A DNA stretch of 64,000 nt, taken from contig NZ_CM001837.1 in the NCBI RefSeq assembly GCF_000355805.1, positions 1,720,108 to 1,784,107 on the forward strand. The letters run 5' to 3'. A program made the position numbers and the translations under genes. This document shows positions 8,912 to 18,609 of this stretch, piece by piece (position 1 is the stretch's first letter; every line of letters starts with the position of its first letter). The DNA comes from Dokdonia sp. PRO95 (GTDB lineage Bacteria; Bacteroidota; Bacteroidia; Flavobacteriales; Flavobacteriaceae). The notes beneath the pieces were generated by a model. The model saw only the letters and a list, made by a program, of their open reading frames with translations. It had not been told where the DNA came from and did not search any database.

Positions 8912-10171
8912 TCACCACTCGTTTACTCTATTACCATCTAGTTTTACAAAGATAAATAGCAATATAGTGAAGCCCCATAACCCTGAGCCTCCGTAACTGA
9001 AAAATGGTAGCGGTATTCCTACCGTAGGCAAGAGGCCGATTACCATCCCTATGTTTACCACAAAGTGAATGAATAAAATCCCTGCCAGGCTGTAACCGTA
9101 AATCCGAGAGAAGTCATTTTTTTGTTTTTCTGATAGTTGGATGACTCTTAAAATAAGTGCTATAAATAAAATAATGACAAGCGTACTCCCAAAGAATCCC
9201 CACTCTTCACCTACCGTTGAAAATATATAATCTGTATGTTGTTCTGGAACAAACTTACCTTTAGTTTGTGTTCCTTCAAGAAATCCTCTTCCAAACCAGC
9301 CACCATTACCTATGGCAATCTCACTTTGTTGAGTGTTGTAGCCTATACTTTTTGCATCTACTTCTTTACCTAAAACAATATTAAAACGGTCGCGGTGTCG
9401 TTGTTCGAAGATATTTTCAAAAATGTAGTTTACAGAAAATGCAAAAAGACATGCAGCTGCTACGAGACCTATGTAAAGACGTTTGGAAGGTCGTTTTTTT
9501 CTATTTCTAGCAAACAGTATCAAGGCAATCGCAATTACAATCACTGACACATATATAGGTCCTAAAACTAGTGTAAGCACAAATAAAGTAATCGTAGATG
9601 CTCCTAGAATTAAATAACTAGCGGCAAGTCCCTCTCGATATAATGGAAAGAAAAATGCAGCATAAACTAGTGCACTTCCAGGGTCTGGCTGCGGCACAAT
9701 GATAAGTGCTGGTATTGCGATAATAGCAAGCGCCCGAACTTGATCTTTTATGGTTTTTATATTGGTTTGTATATCGCTCAAGTATTTGGCAAGCGCTAGT
9801 GCGGTAGCGGCTTTGGCAAATTCACTAGGCTGCAAACTCATAAATCCAAGGTTGTACCAACTTGTGGCTCCAGATATGGTCTTACCAAAAACGAATAATA
9901 ATATTAATGAGAGCAACGAGCCTATGTAAATAACACTAGAGAATCGCTCAAAGAATTTTGAATCTAAAAATAGAATAAATGTAATAATAAGAAAGCCTAA
10001 GAATATCCATACAAGTTGCTTGAAGTACAAGTTGTTCATACTTACAAAGGCTTCTGTGTCTGGATCAAAGGCAGCAGAGTAGATGTTAACCCAGCCTATA
10101 GCTACAAGAGCTAAGTATAATAGAATAAGTAGCCAGTCAAAACTACCAACATTCCGTGAAAATCGGCTCAT
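8912..10171 (-). CDS. rodA: Rod-shape peptidoglycan polymerase RodA
   Basis: 419-residue SEDS-family membrane protein with about ten hydrophobic helices and the family signatures near GKTISGATSWYNLGFMSLQPSE and the C-terminal PLPFFSYGGSG loop. SEDS proteins polymerise lipid II glycan strands. RodA works with its partner class B PBP, encoded immediately upstream. The rodA ATG overlaps the mrdA stop by one base (TAATG), so the two are translationally coupled. It is the last gene of the mreB-mreC-mreD-mrdA-rodA operon for lateral wall growth. Context separates it from FtsW. Confidence 0.92.
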   Translation of the reverse strand: MSRFSRNVGSFDWLLILLYLALVAIGWVNIYSAAFDPDTEAFVSMNNLYFKQLVWIFLGFLIITFILFLDSKFFERFSSVIYIGSLLSLILLFVFGKTISGATSWYNLGFMSLQPSEFAKAATALALAKYLSDIQTNIKTIKDQVRALAIIAIPALIIVPQPDPGSALVYAAFFFPLYREGLAASYLILGASTITLFVLTLVLGPIYVSVIVIAIALILFARNRKKRPSKRLYIGLVAAACLFAFSVNYIFENIFEQRHRDRFNIVLGKEVDAKSIGYNTQQSEIAIGNGGWFGRGFLEGTQTKGKFVPEQHTDYIFSTVGEEWGFFGSTLVIILFIALILRVIQLSEKQKNDFSRIYGYSLAGILFIHFVVNIGMVIGLLPTVGIPLPFFSYGGSGLWGFTILLFIFVKLDGNRVNEW

Positions 10172-12039
10172 TAGTAATTTATTTTAAAAGGTTTACCACT
10201 TAGTGGTTTTGCATATTCTTCTTCTAGAGAGTGGGTGAGTATCCAGTTTTCTAAGTCTTTACGAGTCACTTCTCTATTGATGTATTTTTCAATCATAAGT
10301 GATGCAATACGTCCTCCATAACGAGATCCCCAATATCCATTTTCTACAAAGATGGCTATGGCAATCTTAGGATTATCTTTAGGAGCAAATGCTACAAAAG
10401 TGGAGTGGTCTGTAAGTTGTGTAGTTACCCCATCTATTTTTGTATAATTTTCTGCTGTCCCTGTTTTACCAGAGATGTCTATACCTGGGACTTTTAGATT
10501 TGCTGCAGTTCCATAATTGTACACATCATTGAGGCCTTGGATAACAGGCTCGAAATGTCTAGCATCTATAGTAGTATAATTTTTTTGTTCATAAAGTGAA
10601 GGGATTGAGTCCTGTCCTTCTATTTTTTTTATGATGTGTGGTCTGTAAAACCATCCTCTATTTGCAATAGTCGCTGTAAAGTGGGCCATTTGCATTGGGG
10701 TAAGGGAAACTTCACCTTGACCTATAGAATTAGAAAGCGTCGCAGCACTTCCCCACTTCCTATTAGGGTAATCATGTATTCTATTATAATAAGATGCTTT
10801 TGGTATAAATCCTGGTCTTCCTATAGGTAAGTCATATCCCATGAAATCTCCTAGTCCAAAACTTTCAAGATGGCTTTGCCATGCTGTAATTCCTTCTTGT
10901 GGAGTGTTATATTTATTAAGTGTATTTAAATAAGCGGTCCCAAAGTAAGCATTGCAAGAATATGCAATACCATCTATCATTTGTACTGGGCTTTTGTGGT
11001 GGTGACAGCCAAAGGTTCTTCCTCTCCCATAACGCATGCCTCCATTACAATAAACACGATCCTCTAGTGTAATTGCTCCTTCTTGAAGCGCAATAAGACC
11101 TGTTAGTGCTTTAAAAGGAGATCCGGGTGCATATTCTCCTAGTAGCGCCCTGTCATACATAGGTTTTGCAATGGAATCATTATCAAGTTTTGAGTAGTTT
11201 TTAGAACGCTCGCGACCTACCATTAATGCAGGGTCATAATTAGGAGCAGTTACTAATGCTAGTATTTCTCCAGTAGATGGCTCGATAGCTACAATACCGC
11301 CACGCTTACCTTGCATTAATTCTTGACCGTATTTTTGAAGCTCGGAATCTATAGTAAGATGTATATTTTTTCCTTCTTCAGGTTCTTGGTCAAGGGTACC
11401 TTCTTTGTAAGGGCCTATCACTCGGTTAAATCGATCTTTTTGAAGATACTTAATCCCTTTTTTTCCACGTAAGATTTCTTCGTACTTCTCTTCAACACCT
11501 TGTCTTCCTATAAGATCACCGCTTATGTAGTATGGTTTTTCTTTAATAATTCCTTGGTGTACTTCTTGTATGTAGCCTAGGAAGTTTGCACCAAAATCTA
11601 TCTGATAGTCACGTAACGATCGTTTCTGGATAAAGAAACCCTCAAACTTGCGCATTTGCTCACCCAAGTATGCAAACTCTTCTTGTGACATGGTAGGTAC
11701 GATAACAGAAGGGTGCCTAGGAGAATAATGTATTGCCTTGTTAAGTTGCTTTACAAGTCTCTCTTTATCAATGTTTAATAATGAGCATAGCTTAAGTGTA
11801 TCAAAAGGTTTGATTTCTCGAGGTATCGCCATTAAGTCATATGAGGGCTGGTTTGATACTAGAAGTTTACCATAGCGATCATAAATACGCCCACGTTGTG
11901 GTATTTCATATTGTTGTTTTATTGCATTATTCTCAGAAAGAATAGCTGCAGAGGTGTCATAAACCTGTAGATAAAATAATCTAGCAATAAACAGTACACC
12001 CGTAGTCAAGACAATAAAGAGGAGGAGTAATTTTCTCAT
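10171..12039 (-). CDS. mrdA: Penicillin-binding protein 2 (transpeptidase, elongasome)
   Basis: 622-residue class B PBP. Seen: one N-terminal membrane helix, a dimerisation domain, then the transpeptidase motifs SxxK (Ser307-Pro-Phe-Lys310), SxN (Ser361-Cys-Asn363) and KTG (Lys525-Thr-Gly). All catalytic residues are present. It cross-links peptidoglycan on the periplasmic face together with RodA. The start overlaps the mreD stop by 4 bp and the stop overlaps the rodA start by 1 bp, so stoichiometry is probably set by coupled translation. Confidence 0.93.
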   Translation of the reverse strand: MRKLLLLFIVLTTGVLFIARLFYLQVYDTSAAILSENNAIKQQYEIPQRGRIYDRYGKLLVSNQPSYDLMAIPREIKPFDTLKLCSLLNIDKERLVKQLNKAIHYSPRHPSVIVPTMSQEEFAYLGEQMRKFEGFFIQKRSLRDYQIDFGANFLGYIQEVHQGIIKEKPYYISGDLIGRQGVEEKYEEILRGKKGIKYLQKDRFNRVIGPYKEGTLDQEPEEGKNIHLTIDSELQKYGQELMQGKRGGIVAIEPSTGEILALVTAPNYDPALMVGRERSKNYSKLDNDSIAKPMYDRALLGEYAPGSPFKALTGLIALQEGAITLEDRVYCNGGMRYGRGRTFGCHHHKSPVQMIDGIAYSCNAYFGTAYLNTLNKYNTPQEGITAWQSHLESFGLGDFMGYDLPIGRPGFIPKASYYNRIHDYPNRKWGSAATLSNSIGQGEVSLTPMQMAHFTATIANRGWFYRPHIIKKIEGQDSIPSLYEQKNYTTIDARHFEPVIQGLNDVYNYGTAANLKVPGIDISGKTGTAENYTKIDGVTTQLTDHSTFVAFAPKDNPKIAIAIFVENGYWGSRYGGRIASLMIEKYINREVTRKDLENWILTHSLEEEYAKPLSGKPFKINY

Positions 12040-12542
12040 TCGTTACGGCTGCTAAAAAGGATATTAATAGTCAAACAAAGTATAATGGTAAAGATACTAG
12101 TGATTAACGTCTTGTTTAAGGTGTAGAGTATGTTACTTATGTTAAAAACCTCAAGTAAAAACAATACCAAATGGTGAATGAGTACCATTATAGAAATAAA
12201 GATGAATCGCTCGTAAAAGCTCACCTTAGATAATTTTATGGCATTGTATTCGTAGCTTACTCCAAAAGAGAAGCGCAATGCAACCGGCCTGAGATATGCA
12301 AGGAAGAGGCAGGCTGCCGCATGCACACCACCACTATTGCCAAACATGTCCATTGTAAGCCCCGTTAAGAAAGCGATAAAAATATATAAAGCTCTATTAG
12401 CTGTAAATGGAAAGACTAAAAGAAACAAAATGTAAGGATAAGGGTTGATGTACCCAAAGAGATTTACATTATTAAAAATATAAATCTGCACAATCATGAG
12501 TGCTATAAACCTAGCAATATTTACAGAGACACTATTCTTCAT
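12036..12542 (-). CDS. mreD: Rod shape-determining protein MreD
   Basis: 168 residues, very hydrophobic, about five to six membrane helices, poorly conserved in sequence as is normal for MreD. Identification rests on size, topology and position between mreC (11-bp overlap upstream) and mrdA (4-bp overlap downstream). It is an inner-membrane component of the elongasome. Confidence 0.85.
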   Translation of the reverse strand: MKNSVSVNIARFIALMIVQIYIFNNVNLFGYINPYPYILFLLVFPFTANRALYIFIAFLTGLTMDMFGNSGGVHAAACLFLAYLRPVALRFSFGVSYEYNAIKLSKVSFYERFIFISIMVLIHHLVLFLLEVFNISNILYTLNKTLITSIFTIILCLTINILFSSRNE

Positions 12543-13377
12543 CCTGCTGTGTTTCTAGTGCTATAATTTCCTTCTTATAACTGTTTTCTACCACGTATAC
12601 ATGGCCTAGATTAGTCATGTCATTTATAAGCTTTATAGAAAGAGTATAGAAGTTTTTACTTGGATCTAATTCAAACTCATCAACTGTACCTATAGGAATC
12701 CCTTTCGGGAAAATTGCCGATTTCCCACTGGTTTCTATGGTATCACCTAGTTTTACAGGTGCTTGTTGTTGCATGTCAATAACCTGAACGATATTTGGAT
12801 TTTTTCCGTCCCATTGCATTGTTCCAAAATGTTCTGACGCTCTTAGCTTTGCACTTGTGGTAAAGTTAGAGTTGAGAATGGATAGTACGGTGCTGTAGCC
12901 AGCAGATGTTTTGTCAATGATGCCTACGATTCCTTTGCTAGTAATCACTCCTTGGTCTTTGTGAATACTATCTTTTAATCCACCTAGAAGAGTAATGAAA
13001 TTATCTGTCTTTGCGTAGTTGTTATTGAGAACCTTTGCAGGAATGTATGAGAATTTTCGCAAACTATCTGACGGGATAGGGGATGTTGCATCTGTAAGAA
13101 CGTCAAGATCTAGATTATCCTCGTTAGGTGATTTCAACATTTCGCGTAAGCGGGCATTCTCTTCTAGAAGCTGTTTGTTGTATGTTTTGAGTTTAAAATA
13201 ATCTTGAACACTAGTTACAGATCCATAAATGCCACCCGTAAACCAGTTTGCAGAGTTTACAAATTTACTACGGTGATAAGAATGAGATTGTATGGTAAAA
13301 ACAAGCGACAGCATTAGTAAAAATGCAAACAGCAGGAAGTGCTTGTTCCTGATCAAGAAATTGATAATCTGATGCAT
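12532..13377 (-). CDS. mreC: Rod shape-determining protein MreC
   Basis: 281 residues. Seen: one N-terminal transmembrane helix (about 13-29), a coiled-coil stretch around the KQLLEENARLREML segment, then the beta-rich periplasmic domain with the GIVGIIDKTS segment typical of MreC. It forms the periplasmic scaffold that activates PBP2-RodA. It lies 14 bp after mreB and overlaps mreD by 11 bp. Confidence 0.92.
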   Translation of the reverse strand: MHQIINFLIRNKHFLLFAFLLMLSLVFTIQSHSYHRSKFVNSANWFTGGIYGSVTSVQDYFKLKTYNKQLLEENARLREMLKSPNEDNLDLDVLTDATSPIPSDSLRKFSYIPAKVLNNNYAKTDNFITLLGGLKDSIHKDQGVITSKGIVGIIDKTSAGYSTVLSILNSNFTTSAKLRASEHFGTMQWDGKNPNIVQVIDMQQQAPVKLGDTIETSGKSAIFPKGIPIGTVDEFELDPSKNFYTLSIKLINDMTNLGHVYVVENSYKKEIIALETQQDEE

Positions 13378-13391
13378 AACTTAAGAGTTTT

Positions 13392-14420
13392 CTATTTAAT
13401 GAGAACGCTCTTATACTTAGCAATATTTTTAAGGCAAATTCCAGTACCTCTTACTACAGCCCTAAGCGGATCTTCGGCAATATAAACAGGTAGATCTGTT
13501 TTTTGAGAAAGACGCTTGTCAAGACCTCGTAACATAGATCCTCCACCAGCAAGGTAGATTCCTGTGTTGTAAATATCGGCAGCGAGTTCTGGAGGAGTTT
13601 GAGATAATGTTTCCATTACTGCATCCTCTATACGAAGTATAGATTTATCAAGTGCCTTTGCAATCTCGCGATAGCTTATTTGCACTTGTTTAGGTTTACC
13701 TGTAAGAAGATCACGTCCTTGAACGCTCATTTCCTCTGGCGGAACTTCAAGATCCTCTGTAGCGGCACCTATTTGTATTTTAATTTTTTCGGCACTGCGC
13801 TCACCTACGTAGAGGTTGTGCTGGGTGCGCATATAATAGATGATATCATTTGTAAATACATCACCGGCTATTTTTACAGACTTATCACAAACAATTCCTC
13901 CTAGAGCAATCACCGCAATTTCTGTAGTACCACCACCTATATCTACAATCATGTTACCCTTAGGTTGCATGATGTCTACACCTATACCTATGGCCGCAGC
14001 CATAGGCTCGTGTATTAAGTAAACTTCTTTTCCATTTACACGCTCTGCACTTTCTTTTACTGCTCGCATCTCTACTTCTGTAATTCCAGAAGGAATACAA
14101 ATCACCATGCGCAATGCTGGTGGAAAGAATTTCTTTTTAAGCGCAGGGATTTCTTTAATGAACATCGCAATCATTTGTTCACTCGCGTCAAAATCTGCAA
14201 TTACACCATCCTTAAGAGGTCTAATTGTTTTGATATTCTCATGCGTTTTTCCCTGCATTTGAGCAGCTTCCTTACCTACAGCGATGATTTTTTTGGTCGT
14301 CCTATCCCTAGCAACTATGGAGGGGCTATCTACCACTACCTTGTCGTTGTGAATAATCAGTGTGTTTGCGGTACCGAGGTCAATTGCTATATCTTCGGTT
14401 AAAAAATCAAAAAATCCCAT
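13392..14420 (-). CDS. mreB: Actin-like rod shape protein MreB
   Basis: 342 residues, the normal length. Actin-fold ATP motifs are visible: AIDLGTANT near residue 12 (phosphate 1), MIVDIGGGTTEIAV (phosphate 2) and the adenosine motif YLAGGGSMLRG. It polymerises under the inner membrane and guides the elongasome. It is first of the five shape genes. purH lies 109 bp upstream on the same strand with a palindromic repeat between them. Confidence 0.95.
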   Translation of the reverse strand: MGFFDFLTEDIAIDLGTANTLIIHNDKVVVDSPSIVARDRTTKKIIAVGKEAAQMQGKTHENIKTIRPLKDGVIADFDASEQMIAMFIKEIPALKKKFFPPALRMVICIPSGITEVEMRAVKESAERVNGKEVYLIHEPMAAAIGIGVDIMQPKGNMIVDIGGGTTEIAVIALGGIVCDKSVKIAGDVFTNDIIYYMRTQHNLYVGERSAEKIKIQIGAATEDLEVPPEEMSVQGRDLLTGKPKQVQISYREIAKALDKSILRIEDAVMETLSQTPPELAADIYNTGIYLAGGGSMLRGLDKRLSQKTDLPVYIAEDPLRAVVRGTGICLKNIAKYKSVLIK

Positions 14421-14495
14421 AGGGTTATTGTGGAGGTATTAAATGTTAGCAGTTACGCGTTTGTATAAATGTACAAATATTAAAGGGTAAAATTA

Positions 14496-14511
14496 CGCTT
14501 TCGCGAAAGCG
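14496..14511. repeat. Palindromic repeat, copy 5
   Basis: Perfect 16-mer with extended arms (TTA before, TACTC after), in the purH-mreB gap. Confidence 0.9.
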
Positions 14512-14529
14512 TACTCCCTTAAACTTATA

Positions 14530-16062
14530 TTAATGTTTAAAATGTCTTGTTCCCGTCATTACCATTGAGATATTGTTCTCATTACAGTAATCGATGGTAA
14601 GTTGATCTTTTATAGATCCACCAGGTTGAATTACCGATGTGATACCTGCATTATCTGCAATCTCAACACAGTCTGGGAAAGGGAAAAATGCATCACTAGC
14701 CATCACAGATCCTTTAAGATCAAAACCAAAAGAGGTTGCCTTCTCTATAGCTTGTCTTAAGGCATCAACTCTAGAAGTTTGACCTGTACCACTTGCACAA
14801 AGTTGTTTGTTCTTTGCAAGTACAATGGTATTAGATTTTGTGTGCTTACATATTTTTGAAGCAAACAGTAAATCTTCTATCTCCTTATCTGTAGGAGCAG
14901 TGGTTGTTGCGTTTGTTAAATTTTCCTTCACATCTGTCTTGTTATCGCGACCTTGAACGAGTGTTCCGTTAAGGCAAGTGCGCACGGTTGTCTCAGGTAA
15001 TACGATATTTTTGAGCGTAAGGACTATCCTGTTTTTCTTTCCTTTTAAAATTTCTAGTGCATCTGCGTCGTAAGACGGCGCTATCACTACCTCACAGAAC
15101 AATTTATGAATTTCATTTGCAGTCGAAATATCTATGTTTCCGTTTGCGATTAACACTCCTCCAAAGGCAGAAGTAGGATCTCCAGCTAGTGCATCTACAT
15201 ATGCTTGATGCATAGTCTCACGCTGTGCAAAACCACAAGCGTTGTTATGTTTAAGAATAGCAAACGTAGGTGCTTCTCCTTGAAATTCTGAAATCAAGTT
15301 TACGGCAGCATCTACATCAAGCAGGTTGTTGTATGATAATTCTTTACCGTGAAGCTTTTCAAAAACTTCATCAAAATCTCCGAAGAAAAACCCTTTTTGA
15401 TGCGGGTTTTCTCCATATCTAAGTGCTTTCCCATCATTACTACTATGTCTAAGTACCGGGATTTCTTGGTCTGTATTGAAGTAATTAAAGATTGCAGTAT
15501 CATAATGAGAAGAAACTGCAAAACTCTTTGCTGCAAAACGTTTTCTCTCTTCTATTGTAGTACTTCCGTTACCAGCCGTAATAATGTCAAGAACTTCTGC
15601 ATAGTCTTCCATAGAAGATATACATAGTGTGTCTTTAAAATTCTTGGCTGCGGCACGTATAAGTGAAATACCACCGATGTCTATTTTTTCTATAATATCT
15701 TGTTCTGGCGCGCCAGAAGCAACAGTTTTTTCAAAAGGGTATAAATCTACAATTACAAGATCAAGTTGCGGAATTTCAAACTCTTCCATTTCTTTTACAT
15801 CACCTTCGTGATCCTGACGATTAAGAATACCTCCAAAAACTTTTGGGTGTAACGTTTTTACACGGCCACCTAAGATAGAAGGGTATGAAGTTACATCCTC
15901 AACAGGCACAACTGGGATTCCTAAATCTTTAATAAACTTCTCTGTTCCACCAGTAGAATAGAGGGTTACTCCTTGTTCGTGAAGCTTTTGAACGATAGGG
16001 GCTAAGCCGTCTTTATGAAATACTGAAATTAGTGCTGCGCCTATTTTTTTTGTTGTGCTCAT
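14530..16062 (-). CDS. purH: Bifunctional AICAR formyltransferase / IMP cyclohydrolase
   Basis: 510 residues, full length for PurH. The N-terminal MGS-like IMP cyclohydrolase domain carries STGGTEKFI. The AICAR transformylase domain carries the Lys-His catalytic pair in LKHNNACGFA, and the protein ends in the typical GTRHFKH. It performs the last two steps of purine synthesis, AICAR to FAICAR to IMP. purH next to mreB is a familiar flavobacterial arrangement. It could be transcribed into mreB or have a separate transcript. Confidence 0.95.
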   Translation of the reverse strand: MSTTKKIGAALISVFHKDGLAPIVQKLHEQGVTLYSTGGTEKFIKDLGIPVVPVEDVTSYPSILGGRVKTLHPKVFGGILNRQDHEGDVKEMEEFEIPQLDLVIVDLYPFEKTVASGAPEQDIIEKIDIGGISLIRAAAKNFKDTLCISSMEDYAEVLDIITAGNGSTTIEERKRFAAKSFAVSSHYDTAIFNYFNTDQEIPVLRHSSNDGKALRYGENPHQKGFFFGDFDEVFEKLHGKELSYNNLLDVDAAVNLISEFQGEAPTFAILKHNNACGFAQRETMHQAYVDALAGDPTSAFGGVLIANGNIDISTANEIHKLFCEVVIAPSYDADALEILKGKKNRIVLTLKNIVLPETTVRTCLNGTLVQGRDNKTDVKENLTNATTTAPTDKEIEDLLFASKICKHTKSNTIVLAKNKQLCASGTGQTSRVDALRQAIEKATSFGFDLKGSVMASDAFFPFPDCVEIADNAGITSVIQPGGSIKDQLTIDYCNENNISMVMTGTRHFKH

Positions 16063-16232
16063 TGTGAGAAAATTAATAGATTTTGGTTGATCCCGTTAAG
16101 GTGGGTTTTAAAAGCTTCAAAAATAGGTATTTCAAGCCTTTTTGTTTCGGGTTTCTATTAACAAATTGATATGACTTTGTAACAATTTTTAGTGTGTGGC
16201 GTCTTACTCGTATCTTTAGATAAAATCAATCA

Positions 16233-17495
16233 ATGCTAATATATTTAAGAGCCTTAGGGGAGAGTTTTAGATTTGCTGTAAATGCATTGCGCAATAACAA
16301 GCTTCGTACGTTTCTTTCATTGATGGGAGTAACGGTTGGGATTTTCTCAATTATCGGGGTGCTAGCAGCGGTAGATTCACTTGAAAAAGACATTAAGGGA
16401 AGTCTTTCATCCCTTGATCAAGAGAGTATGATTATCTGTCATATCTCCTTTGGACCCACAGAGGTTCCACGCTGGAAGCGAGAGCGTTTCCCGCTTGTTA
16501 CATACGAGGATTACCAGAACTTACAGCGCAATTTGCCTGGCTTAGGGGCTATAAATTATACCATGTCTATACCTTCACAAAAGATAAGTTATGAAGGTAA
16601 AGTAGTAGAGAGTGTTCAAGTAGATAATGCAACGGAGGGACTCTTTGAGATAGAAAAACTAGAATTTGAAGATGGACGTTTTTTTAATGAACAGGAATCT
16701 ACAAATGGTGTTCCCGTTGCAATCATAGGATCTGTTTTGCGTGATAACCTCTTTGGGGAAGGTGTAGACCCAATAGGAAAACAAATAAAAACCTTAAGTA
16801 GAAAATTTACCATCATTGGAGTTCTTAAGAAGCAAGGTATCAACGCCTTTGGAGACTCTAAGGATGAGAAAATAGTAATTCCCGTAAATATTATAAGACG
16901 TATTTATGGGGATAATAATAGATCTACATTTCCTACAATGACAATCGTACCTGCAGAAGGTGAAGACGCAGACGAATTCTACGCTATTGCCGAACAGAAA
17001 ATGAGAGCGGGTAGGTCTATAAAAGCTGGAGAAACTAGTGATTTCTTTATCAATAGACTTAGCGGCTTTACAGATGCTATTGATGGGATCATAGGAGTAC
17101 TTACTACGGTAGGCTGGTTAATAGGTGGCTTTGCATTACTAGTAGGTGGTTTTGGGATTGCAAATATTATGTTTGTGAGTGTCAAGGAACGTACAAATCT
17201 CATAGGTATACAGAAGGCACTAGGAGCTAAGCGTCGTTTTATTTTATTTCAGTTTTTATTTGAATCTGTATTGCTATCTATTTTTGGCGGTTTTATTGGC
17301 TTAATTATGGTTCAGCTTATAGTATGGCTCTTAGATGTTTCAAAAATTGCAGGAGACTTTGAGTTTGTGTTATCATTTGATAATATTTTCTTAGGGCTTT
17401 TTACAACATTTATTATAGGCATCATCGCAGGGATTATCCCCGCAATAGGTGCTTCTCGATTAGATCCTGTAGAAGCAATAAGAACAGGGATGTAA
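16233..17495 (+). CDS. ABC transporter permease, MacB/FtsX type
   Basis: 420 residues. The N-terminal cytoplasmic helix and first membrane segment (ALRNNKLRTFLSLMGVTVGIFSIIG) are followed by a large periplasmic MacB core domain and three C-terminal membrane helices, ending DPVEAIRTGM, the standard end of this family. MacB-type mechanotransmission permeases drive export or lipoprotein/peptide trafficking with an ATPase partner. No ATPase or adaptor gene is adjacent, so the partner must be encoded elsewhere. A terminator follows. Confidence 0.85.
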   Translation: MLIYLRALGESFRFAVNALRNNKLRTFLSLMGVTVGIFSIIGVLAAVDSLEKDIKGSLSSLDQESMIICHISFGPTEVPRWKRERFPLVTYEDYQNLQRNLPGLGAINYTMSIPSQKISYEGKVVESVQVDNATEGLFEIEKLEFEDGRFFNEQESTNGVPVAIIGSVLRDNLFGEGVDPIGKQIKTLSRKFTIIGVLKKQGINAFGDSKDEKIVIPVNIIRRIYGDNNRSTFPTMTIVPAEGEDADEFYAIAEQKMRAGRSIKAGETSDFFINRLSGFTDAIDGIIGVLTTVGWLIGGFALLVGGFGIANIMFVSVKERTNLIGIQKALGAKRRFILFQFLFESVLLSIFGGFIGLIMVQLIVWLLDVSKIAGDFEFVLSFDNIFLGLFTTFIIGIIAGIIPAIGASRLDPVEAIRTGM

Positions 17496-17515
17496 TAGCT
17501 TCACATATTATAAAA

Positions 17516-17553
17516 AAAAGCCTCAATTCTAAATTTAGAATTGAGGCTTTTTA
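17516..17553. terminator. Bidirectional rho-independent terminator
   Basis: Perfect 14-bp stem (17520-17533 with 17534-17547; part of it must open as the loop) flanked by A and T runs. It lies between the converging permease and GAF genes. Confidence 0.9.
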
Positions 17554-17571
17554 ATTAGTGGGAGGTACTTC

Positions 17572-18027
17572 TTACAGCAGTGCTGCAACTTGCACATTTA
17601 CAAACTCAAGGAAATCTTCATCATCCTTTGTAAAAGGATCTACGTGACTTGAGTCTATATCTATCTGCCCTATGTTTTTACCATCTTTAAATAATGGAAT
17701 AACAATCTCACTTTTTACAGTGATAGAGCAAGCAATATAATTGTCTTGTGCTTTTACGTCTGGCACTACAAAGTTTGCATTAGATTCTGCTACCTGACCG
17801 CATATTCCTTTTCCAAAAGGAATTACCGTGTGATCTGTAGGTTCTCCAGCAAATGCTTCTAGGTGTAATGTGCGCTTTTCATGGTTTGCCATGTAAAAGC
17901 CTACCCAGTCATAATATTCTATGCGCTCGCGCAATAACTCGCATATTGCAGTCATTTTGCTTGTAGCGCTATCTTCTTTTTTATCCGCGATGCGGCTTAC
18001 TTCTATTTTTAAATCTTCAAAAGCCAT
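17572..18027 (-). CDS. GAF-domain protein, free methionine-(R)-sulfoxide reductase-like
   Basis: 151 residues forming a single GAF domain of the fRMsr/MsrC kind (WVGFYM, GKGICG, YIACS, KSEIVIPLF, IDIDS). Cys76 and Cys100 are 24 residues apart, the spacing of E. coli MsrC Cys94 and Cys118. At the place of the third family cysteine (E. coli Cys84, from memory) there is His66. It probably reduces free Met-R-sulfoxide, perhaps with an altered resolving mechanism. It is divergent from xrtF with only 33 bp between the starts, so promoters must overlap. Confidence 0.7.
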   Translation of the reverse strand: MAFEDLKIEVSRIADKKEDSATSKMTAICELLRERIEYYDWVGFYMANHEKRTLHLEAFAGEPTDHTVIPFGKGICGQVAESNANFVVPDVKAQDNYIACSITVKSEIVIPLFKDGKNIGQIDIDSSHVDPFTKDDEDFLEFVNVQVAALL

Positions 18028-18060
18028 TTTTCTTGTATTTTAGACGTCAAAACACGCCCC

Positions 18061-18609
18061 TTGCTTAAACTACTACGCAAATATAAGTCCGTACTTCGAT
18101 TTCTCATTATCTTCATAGGAAGTTATTTGGTTTTTGTGGTGCTTTACCAACTATTTTTAACCTACGGAGGCAGTAGTCGCTATTTTCCCGACATTATTAC
18201 ACATACGGTTGCCAGGCAAAGTCAATCTGTCATCACATCATTAGGTTATGACATGCAAGTAGTGCCAAGTAAGTGGGAACCTGCTATGAATCTCACAATG
18301 AATGGAAAAACGCTTGCTCGCGTTGTAGAAGGTTGTAACGCTGTAAGTGTAATGCTATTATTTATTTCATTCATGCTAGCATTCTTTGGTGATATGAAGC
18401 GCACGCTCTTATTCATTTTTGGAGGAGTAGCACTTATTTATGGGATGAATGTCTTGCGCATTGCATTACTTACCATAGGTATTTATGAGTATCCACAATA
18501 TGCAGATGTACTTCATGGAACCATCTTTCCGGCGGTAATTTATGGTACCGTGTTCTTGTTATGGATAGGTTGGATCAACTCTTATAAAAAACCGGTGAAG
18601 GATGAATAA
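18061..18609 (+). CDS. xrtF: Exosortase family protein XrtF
   Basis: 182-residue integral membrane protein. The exosortase catalytic triad is visible: Cys92 in EGCNAV, Arg133 in NVLRIAL and His152 in LHGTIFP. The start is a TTG; no in-frame ATG lies closely upstream and the N-terminus (MLKLLRKYKS) fits the family. XrtF is the Bacteroidota exosortase of unknown substrate, presumed to cleave a C-terminal sorting signal at the inner membrane. The next gene, overlapping by 8 bp, encodes its dedicated partner. Confidence 0.88.
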   Translation: MLKLLRKYKSVLRFLIIFIGSYLVFVVLYQLFLTYGGSSRYFPDIITHTVARQSQSVITSLGYDMQVVPSKWEPAMNLTMNGKTLARVVEGCNAVSVMLLFISFMLAFFGDMKRTLLFIFGGVALIYGMNVLRIALLTIGIYEYPQYADVLHGTIFPAVIYGTVFLLWIGWINSYKKPVKDE

